A DNA stretch of 19,799 bases from positions 1 to 19,799 of the forward strand of contig JAETQR010000051.1 of assembly GCA_021770615.1 (NCBI GenBank). The letters are read 5' to 3'. Position 1 is the stretch's first letter, and each line of letters starts with the position of its first letter. Below are positions 15,439 through 19,799 of the stretch, in pieces. Source of the stretch: Lachnospiraceae bacterium. GTDB taxonomy: Bacteria; Bacillota_A; Clostridia; Lachnospirales; Lachnospiraceae. Position numbers and translations under genes: made by a program. The notes under the pieces were generated by a model, which was not told the origin of the DNA, made no database searches, and saw only the letters and a list, made by a program, of their open reading frames with translations.

Positions 15439-16521
15439 GTGGCTAGAGTGTACAATTTTTCAGCAGGACCAGCCGTTTTGCCAGAAGAGGTTTTAAGAGA
15501 AGCAGCAGAGGAGATGTTAGATTATAAAGGGACAGGAATGTCTGTGATGGAGATGAGCCATCGTTCCAAAGCATACGATGACATCATTAAGACAGCAGAG
15601 TCAGATCTTCGTGAGTTAATGAATATTCCTGATAATTATAAAGTATTATTCCTGCAGGGCGGAGCTTCCCAGCAGTTTGCCATGATTCCGATGAACCTGA
15701 TGAAAAACGGCGTGGCAGATTACATCGTGACCGGACAGTGGGCGAAAAAAGCATATGCGGAAGCCTGCAAATACGGAAAGGCAAACAAGATCGCATCTTC
15801 TGAGGACAAAACATTTTCTTACATTCCGGACTGTTCCGACCTCCCGGTCAGTGACGATGCAGACTATGTATATATTTGTGAAAATAATACGATTTACGGA
15901 ACAAAGTTTAAGACATTGCCGAATACGAAAGGAAAGACACTGGTGGCAGATGTTTCCTCCTGCTTTTTGTCGGAGCCGGTAGATGTCAGCAAATATGGTG
16001 TGATCTATGGCGGCGTACAGAAAAACATCGGGCCTGCCGGCGTGGTCATCGTCATCATCCGTGAGGATCTGATTCCGGATGAAGTGGATGAGAAGGTGCC
16101 GACGATGCTTCAGTACAAGATCCATGCAGATGCACAGAGTCTTTATAATACTCCGCCTGCTTATGGAATCTATATATGCGGAAAGGTGTTCCAGTGGATC
16201 AAGAAAATGGGCGGACTCACTGTGATGAAGGAAAGAAATGAAGAAAAGGCAAAAATCCTTTATGATTTCCTTGATTCGAGCGAGATGTTTAAAGGAACGG
16301 TCCGCAAAGAAGACCGCTCACTGATGAATGTGCCGTTTGTGACAGGAAATGACGAGTTAGACGCCAAATTTGTAAAAGAGGCGAAAGAGGCTGGCTTTGA
16401 AAACCTGAAAGGACACCGTTCGGTAGGAGGGATGCGTGCCAGCATCTACAATGCGATGCCGAAAGAGGGCGTGGAAAAATTAGTCGCATTTATGAAAAAG
16501 TTTGAAGAGGAGAATAAGTAA
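15439..16521 (+). CDS. serC: Phosphoserine aminotransferase (GTG start)
   Basis: Transfers the amino group of glutamate to 3-phosphohydroxypyruvate, giving phosphoserine, the second step of serine synthesis; PLP enzyme, cytoplasmic. 360 residues. The start is GTG 15439: AAGGAGG (15424-15430) lies 8 nt upstream and the protein then begins ARVYNFSAGPAVLP, the family's conserved N-terminus. An ATG-only reading would wrongly extend the gene into ilvB. Visible motifs: GTGMSVMEMSHRSK (31-44), FLQGGASQQFAMIPMNL (71-87), Trp 101, VADVSS with Asp 171, and GGVQKNIGPAG with the PLP lysine at about 195. It follows ilvB by 35 nt and overlaps serA by 1 nt (TAATG), so the two serine genes are translationally coupled. 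Confidence 0.97.
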   Translation: MARVYNFSAGPAVLPEEVLREAAEEMLDYKGTGMSVMEMSHRSKAYDDIIKTAESDLRELMNIPDNYKVLFLQGGASQQFAMIPMNLMKNGVADYIVTGQWAKKAYAEACKYGKANKIASSEDKTFSYIPDCSDLPVSDDADYVYICENNTIYGTKFKTLPNTKGKTLVADVSSCFLSEPVDVSKYGVIYGGVQKNIGPAGVVIVIIREDLIPDEVDEKVPTMLQYKIHADAQSLYNTPPAYGIYICGKVFQWIKKMGGLTVMKERNEEKAKILYDFLDSSEMFKGTVRKEDRSLMNVPFVTGNDELDAKFVKEAKEAGFENLKGHRSVGGMRASIYNAMPKEGVEKLVAFMKKFEEENK

Positions 16522-17687
16522 TGAGTGTAAAAGTAAAATGCTTAAATCCGATCGCAGCATGCGGTCTGGATCTGTTTGATGATACGTATGAAATGGTAGA
16601 AGATGCCAATGCAGCCGATGTCATTCTCGTGAGAAGCGCTTCCATGCATGATATGGAATTGTCCGGGAATCTGGCAGCCGTGGCGAGAGCCGGTGCCGGA
16701 GTAAATAACATTCCGCTGGATAAATGTTCCGATCAGGGAATCGTCGTATTTAATACACCGGGAGCCAATGCAAACGGTGTAAAAGAGTTAGTAGTAGCAG
16801 CAATGCTCCTTGCTTCCCGTGATATCGTAGGCGGTATTGAGTGGGTAAAGGAAAATAAGGGCGATACCGACGTCGCAAAGACAGCGGAAAAGGCAAAGAA
16901 AGAATTTGCCGGAACAGAGATCGCGGGTAAGAAGCTTGGTATCATCGGTCTTGGAGCGATCGGTGTCCTCGTGGCAAATGCGGCAAACCGCCTTGGTATG
17001 GATGTGTATGGCTGCGATCCGTATCTTTCCGTAGACAATGCCCTGAACATGTCCAGGGATATTACACTTGTGAAAACGTATGATGAGATTTACAGTGAGT
17101 GTGATTTTATCACTGTTCACGTTCCGCTTTTGGATTCCACGAAAGGAATGTTTGATAAAGAGGCATTTGCCAAGATGAAAGACGGCGTGATCTTCTTAAA
17201 TTTCTCACGCGATACGCTTGTAAATGAGACGGATATGAAAGAAGCTCTGGAGAGTGGAAAGGTAAAAACGTATGTAGTAGATTTCCCGAATCCGACGACA
17301 GCGGCGCTTCCGAATACGATCGTCACTCCGCATCTCGGTGCGTCCACACAGGAGTCCGAGGATAACTGTGCAAAGATGGCTGTAAAAGAGATCCGTGAGT
17401 TTATGGAGAATGGTAATATTAAAAATTCGGTGAATTATCCAAGCTGTGACGCCGGTGTATGTACGACGGAAGGGCGTATTGCGGTAGCACATAAAAATGT
17501 CCATTCCATGCTTTCCAAGTTTACGAGTGTGTTTGCAAAAGAAGGCATCAATATCGAAAATATGGTGAATAAGAGCCGTGGTGATTACGCATACACGATT
17601 TTTGATATATGCAGTGTGGCCACCGATGAGATCGTAAAAGACCTCGAGGAAATTAATGGCGTCATTAAGGTAAGGATCATAAAGTGA
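16521..17687 (+). CDS. serA: D-3-phosphoglycerate dehydrogenase with C-terminal ACT domain
   Basis: Oxidises 3-phosphoglycerate with NAD+, the first step of serine synthesis. 388 residues. The N-terminal substrate domain includes VRSASMHD and ARAGAGVNNIPLDKC. The Rossmann motif GLGAIG is at 143-148, with the NAD-ribose acidic residue near DPYLS (166-170). Catalytic Arg 230 is in NFSRDTLVNE and His 271 in TPHLGAST. The usual Glu of the D-E-P segment is not seen: the protein reads VVDFPNPTTA at 252-261, a variant I recall from Bacteroides-type SerA proteins. The last ~70 residues (from about 318) form an ACT-like domain (KFTSVFAKEGINIENMVNKSRGDYAYTIFDI), suggesting amino-acid feedback. It is shorter than the ~410-530-residue SerA types. 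Last gene of the operon; a large palindrome follows. Confidence 0.95.
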   Translation: MSVKVKCLNPIAACGLDLFDDTYEMVEDANAADVILVRSASMHDMELSGNLAAVARAGAGVNNIPLDKCSDQGIVVFNTPGANANGVKELVVAAMLLASRDIVGGIEWVKENKGDTDVAKTAEKAKKEFAGTEIAGKKLGIIGLGAIGVLVANAANRLGMDVYGCDPYLSVDNALNMSRDITLVKTYDEIYSECDFITVHVPLLDSTKGMFDKEAFAKMKDGVIFLNFSRDTLVNETDMKEALESGKVKTYVVDFPNPTTAALPNTIVTPHLGASTQESEDNCAKMAVKEIREFMENGNIKNSVNYPSCDAGVCTTEGRIAVAHKNVHSMLSKFTSVFAKEGINIENMVNKSRGDYAYTIFDICSVATDEIVKDLEEINGVIKVRIIK

Positions 17688-17706
17688 TGGAGGTTCCTTT
17701 TACAGG

Positions 17707-17871
17707 TTCCGTATGACAGGAGAAAGTTTCTCACGCAGGGAGCGCTTGCGCTCTGCAAGTTACGCAGTGGTAAGGGCGTGGAGAAGTGCCAAAAGCAGGT
17801 ACTTCTCCGCACCTCTTACCAGCGTACTTACAACTCCCTGCTTAGAGAAACTTTCTTCTGTCATACTGGAA
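17707..17871. repeat. ~165-bp near-palindromic element (MITE-like or giant hairpin)
   Basis: Nested inverted repeats: TTCC (17707-17710) with GGAA (17868-17871); 17711-17732 with 17845-17866, 22 bp with a single difference; CAGGGAG (17736-17742) with CTCCCTG (17834-17840); GGTAAG (17769-17774) with CTTACC (17815-17820); GTGGAGAAGT (17778-17787) with ACTTCTCCGC (17801-17810). The left arm also carries its own small hairpin, GAGCGC-TT-GCGCTC (17740-17753), absent from the right arm. No protein is encoded. It lies 20 nt after the serA stop. It could be a miniature transposable element or a dispersed palindromic repeat. It would also fold as RNA and may end or protect the operon transcript. No clear target-site duplication was found. 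Confidence 0.85.
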
Positions 17872-17933
17872 TACTACTAAAAGAGCCTTCGTTAATTTGG
17901 TTTAATTGAAATTTTATTCTCGCGAAGCAACGA

Positions 17934-17983
17934 GCCAAGCGGACATGCAACAGAGATGCGTAGCATCTCTTGTCCATCTTGGC
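17934..17983 (+). repeat. Strong hairpin upstream of the Nim-like gene (REP-like)
   Basis: GCCAAG (17934-17939) pairs with CTTGGC (17978-17983), GGACA (17941-17945) with TGTCC (17971-17975), and AGAGATGC (17952-17959) with GCATCTCT (17963-17970), around a GTA loop, with one 6-nt bulge. GC content is higher than in the AT-rich flank at 17885-17925. There is no T-run. It may be a repetitive extragenic palindrome or a 5'-leader structure of the gene at 18027. Confidence 0.7.
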
Positions 17984-18026
17984 GCCTGCCGCGGGGTATT
18001 TGACTTTGGAGACAGGAGGAGAAAAG

Positions 18027-18503
18027 ATGCGGCGTTCGGACAGAGAAGTAAAGGAATTGAAAGATATTGTGGCGATCATGGAAAAATGTGATGTGTGCCG
18101 GATCGCTTTAAATAATAATGGCTATCCCTATATCCTGCCACTCAATTTTGGAATGTGCGTAAAAGAGGATAAAATTGAATTATATTTTCATGGAGCTATG
18201 GAGGGGACAAAATATGATTTGATGGAGAAGGATAACAGAGTCAGTTTTGAGATGGACTGTGAACACCGATTAGTGACAGAGCAGGGAAGCTGTACAATGG
18301 AATATGAAAGTGTCATCGGACAGGGTTATATGGAAATGCTTTCTGCGGATGAAACATATCATGCGTTATGCGTTTTGATGGAACATTATCATAAGGAAGA
18401 TTTTTCGTTCAATAAGGCAGTGATGCCTCAAACAAAAGTGTTTAAACTGGTGGTGGAAAAGGTGACGGGGAAAAGACGGATGAAGAAGGGACCGGCGGTA
18501 TGA
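18027..18503 (+). CDS. Pyridoxamine 5'-phosphate oxidase-like / nitroimidazole-reductase (Nim)-type flavoprotein
   Basis: A 158-residue FMN-binding split-barrel protein. The family start MRRSDREV is followed by a helix and then ALNNNGYPYILPLNFGMC, LYFHGAMEGTKYDLM (phosphate/FMN-binding type), VSFEMDCE, ESVIGQGYMEML and the closing VFKLVVEKVTGKRR. This pattern is typical of PF12900/NimA-like proteins. Some of these reduce 5-nitroimidazoles to inactive amines; most chromosomal members have no proven substrate. ATG 18027 is chosen because AGGAGGAG (18014-18021) lies 5 nt upstream; the longer frame from 17970 starts inside the hairpin. Its stop overlaps the start of the next gene by 4 nt (ATGA), so it is co-translated with the DNA-repair methyltransferase. 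Confidence 0.92.
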   Translation: MRRSDREVKELKDIVAIMEKCDVCRIALNNNGYPYILPLNFGMCVKEDKIELYFHGAMEGTKYDLMEKDNRVSFEMDCEHRLVTEQGSCTMEYESVIGQGYMEMLSADETYHALCVLMEHYHKEDFSFNKAVMPQTKVFKLVVEKVTGKRRMKKGPAV

Positions 18504-19033
18504 AATGGAAGTATACACATCATTATGATTCGCCGTTTGGCGGGATCATGCTTGCGAGCGATGGGGAAGCATTGACTGGCCTGTGGTTTGACGGACAGAA
18601 ATATTTTGGCGCTACGCTTTCAGAGGATCGTGAGCAAAAAGAGCTTCCTGTTTTTGAACAGGCAGACAGATGGCTTGCGGTTTATTTTAGTGGGAAAGAA
18701 CCGGATTTTACTCCGCCTCTGAGGATCGAGACCACACCGTTTCGCAAAGCTGTATGGGACATCCTGCTTACGATCCCATATGGAAAGACAATGAGTTATG
18801 GAGAAATCGCAAAAAGGATCGCAGAACAAAAAGGACTTACAGGAATGTCAGCACAGGCAGTCGGCGGTGCGGTCGGGCACAATGTTTTGTCCCTGATCAT
18901 ACCGTGCCACCGGGTCGTCGGGACAAATGGAAGTCTGACAGGCTACGCCGCAGGAATCGCCATAAAAGAGAAATTGCTTATCCTGGAGAACGCAGATCTG
19001 TCAAGGCTATTTATACCGGAAAGGGAGAGGTAG
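18500..19033 (+). CDS. ogt: Methylated-DNA-[protein]-cysteine S-methyltransferase (O6-alkylguanine repair)
   Basis: Removes O6-alkyl groups from guanine by transfer to its own cysteine, a single-turnover suicide reaction. 177 residues: an N-terminal ribonuclease-H-like domain (1-75), then the C-terminal DNA-binding and catalytic domain (78-165) with FRKAVWDILLTIPYGKTMSYGEIA and IIPCHRVVGTNGSLTGYA; the acceptor Cys is at 136. The position of the usual arginine finger (A-R-A-V-G) reads AQAVG, with Gln at about 119. The Asn hinge is kept, but the following Pro is Val (HNVLS). I recall the Gln form from other clostridial homologues, so it need not mean loss of activity. ATG 18500 overlaps the upstream stop (ATGA). 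A degraded gene starts 5 nt after this stop. Confidence 0.95.
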   Translation: MKWKYTHHYDSPFGGIMLASDGEALTGLWFDGQKYFGATLSEDREQKELPVFEQADRWLAVYFSGKEPDFTPPLRIETTPFRKAVWDILLTIPYGKTMSYGEIAKRIAEQKGLTGMSAQAVGGAVGHNVLSLIIPCHRVVGTNGSLTGYAAGIAIKEKLLILENADLSRLFIPERER

Positions 19034-19038
19034 ATACG

Positions 19039-19414
19039 ATGGCATCATGGGTGACGCATCTGATGATTGCAGACAGAGTGCTGGAAGAATATTCGTTTCT
19101 TATGGGATACTATTCCCATTTGATCACAGACGCCGAGTTTCAGAGGTTCATCCGTGATGAACAAAGGGTTGCCTCTGTCTGGGAACGGATAAAAGAACAT
19201 CCTATATTATCGGAAAGATGGTCGGGCATGCCGGAAGATTGGGATTCTGCAAAAGCCCTTATCAGTGGAAATCGAAAAAGAAATAAGCGAATATCCATAT
19301 ATAGCAATATCAAAAGAAGAGTATGGGGATTTTGTGGACAGGGCGGCGGAGCTGGTTACCTGGACATTTGGTAAGAGACGGGGAGGAAGGAGTGAGTGGA
19401 TAGATCTAGCATGA
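19039..19414 (+). pseudogene. Degraded zinc-dependent phospholipase C-like gene (internal deletion plus frameshift)
   Basis: ATG 19039 has a good GGGAGAGG (19023-19030) and begins MASWVTHLMIADRVLEE, the N-terminus I associate with clostridial proteins of the Zn-dependent phospholipase C/HxxxD type. The frame then jumps straight to YSFLMGYYSHLITDAEFQRF, normally found well over 50 residues later, so an in-frame internal deletion near codon 17 is likely. Near 19264 the sense frame shifts by one base. The original frame continues as a low-quality Arg/Gly-rich tail to 19374. The +1 frame from 19265 reads VEIEKEISEYPYIAIS, then KEEYGDFVDRAAELVTW, a natural-looking helix, to a TGA at 19412-19414. 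It is last in the flavoprotein/ogt operon and is probably non-functional. The family assignment is from memory. Confidence 0.7.
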
Positions 19415-19429
19415 AATTCTATTTTCCGG

Positions 19430-19458
19430 TTTACAAACTGTCCGGTCTGTAGTATACT
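19430..19458 (+). promoter_or_regulatory. Strong-looking promoter 170 nt before the next gene
   Basis: TTTACA (19430-19435), an exact 17-nt spacer and TATACT (19453-19458). The region it would transcribe up to 19579 has no ORF of note. It contains the direct repeat TTATAAAAAT at 19525, 19557 and 19566, and a short GCAC/GTGC hairpin near 19510. It could give the Rpn-like gene a long leader or make a short RNA. Confidence 0.45.
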
Positions 19459-19578
19459 ATTTGATATAAAGCATTTATCGTTGATTTATATTCTAAAAAT
19501 ATTTCAGAAAGCACATTCGTGCGTTTATAAAAATCCAAAATGTAAAACAGGGGCTGTTTATAAAAATTATAAAAATAC

Positions 19579-19606
19579 TTGATTTTTGTATATTACATAG
19601 TATAAT
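19579..19606 (+). promoter_or_regulatory. Proximal promoter of the Rpn-like gene
   Basis: TTGATT (19579-19584), a 16-nt spacer and a perfect TATAAT (19601-19606) lie 20 nt before the TTG start. Initiation would fall near 19613, leaving a very short leader that carries AGGAAG. Confidence 0.5.
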
Positions 19607-19626
19607 AAAAGATAGGAAGTGGATAT

Positions 19627-19799
19627 TTGGGAAAAAAGAACATCGTATGGAATGACTACATATCGCAGGATGAACGCTTTGCAGATTTTTTCAATGGCGT
19701 TTTGTTTCAGGGACAAAAGATCGTCGATCCGGAGGCCCTTACCGAACTGGATTCTAAGCTGTGGCGGAGAAACCGGGAGAAGGACAGCTACCATGAGTA
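19627..19799 (+). CDS. Rpn-family recombination-promoting nuclease / PD-(D/E)XK transposase-like protein (partial, TTG start)
   Basis: The frame opens at TTG 19627 with AGGAAG (19614-19619) 7 nt upstream and a TATAAT promoter behind it. It runs without a stop off the right edge; 57 codons are visible. It begins LGKKNIVWNDYISQDERFADFFNGVLFQGQKIVDPEALTELDS. This closely follows the N-terminus of Lachnospiraceae proteins annotated as Rpn family (YhgA-like) nucleases: a basic GKKN start, then RFADFFNGVLFxGxxxVxPEAL. Such proteins are DNA endonucleases linked to RecA-independent recombination, often in many copies per genome. The catalytic PD-(D/E)XK residues lie outside the window, so activity cannot be judged. 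An ATG-only gene search would miss this start. Confidence 0.75.
   Translation, partial: MGKKNIVWNDYISQDERFADFFNGVLFQGQKIVDPEALTELDSKLWRRNREKDSYHE

Noticed and set aside
18754..19038. Long plus-strand frame upstream of the phospholipase-like ATG as an N-terminal extension
   Set aside because: It runs through the methyltransferase gene in another frame and is Arg-rich shadow sequence; the ribosome site supports ATG 19039.

Overview
The window looks like chromosomal DNA of a low-to-moderate GC Gram-positive gut anaerobe, most likely a member of Lachnospiraceae (Clostridia). This is inferred from strong AGGAGG-type ribosome sites, Big_2-type surface proteins, Cys lipoproteins, a VanZ-like protein, an Rpn-type nuclease start and the style of the serC-serA pair. 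No sequence search was possible.

Left part (1-9600): a large secreted multi-Ig/CBM-like protein (minus strand, 115-3519) is divergent from a sigma-70 family (ECF-like) factor (3978-4550). No anti-sigma gene follows the sigma gene. Instead there is a near-consensus promoter, then a compact, highly structured ~80-nt element ending in eight Ts (4613-4724), which is a candidate small RNA or leader. After it come three paralogous lipoproteins of unknown function (4795, 6373, 7576). A small secreted protein sits among them; its natural start appears broken by loss of one A in a homopolymer. The last two lipoproteins are a clear tandem duplication, and each is preceded by a related hairpin. A SurA-N-like membrane-anchored protein and a strong bidirectional terminator close the block.

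Middle (9650-17690): an XRE regulator (minus) and a VanZ-like membrane protein (plus) share a divergent promoter region. Next comes a biosynthetic operon with its own TTGACA promoter: leuB-ilvD-ilvB-serC-serA (branched-chain amino acid and serine synthesis). It has tight spacing and a 1-nt serC/serA overlap. ilvC, a small acetolactate synthase subunit, leuA and leuCD are absent here. The leuB-ilvD junction carries three imperfect ~48-bp tandem repeats derived from the 3' end of leuB.

Right part (17690-19799): a ~165-bp near-palindromic element (MITE-like or a giant terminator) follows serA, and a second strong hairpin lies ~50 bp further on. Then come a Nim/pyridoxamine-phosphate-oxidase-like flavoprotein, overlapped by an O6-methylguanine-DNA methyltransferase gene. 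A degraded zinc-dependent phospholipase C-like pseudogene (apparent internal deletion plus frameshift) follows. The window ends in the start of an Rpn-family/PD-(D/E)XK nuclease gene with a TTG start.

The best candidates for something new are the structured RNA element beside the sigma gene, the palindromic element after serA, and the sigma/lipoprotein cluster as a whole.
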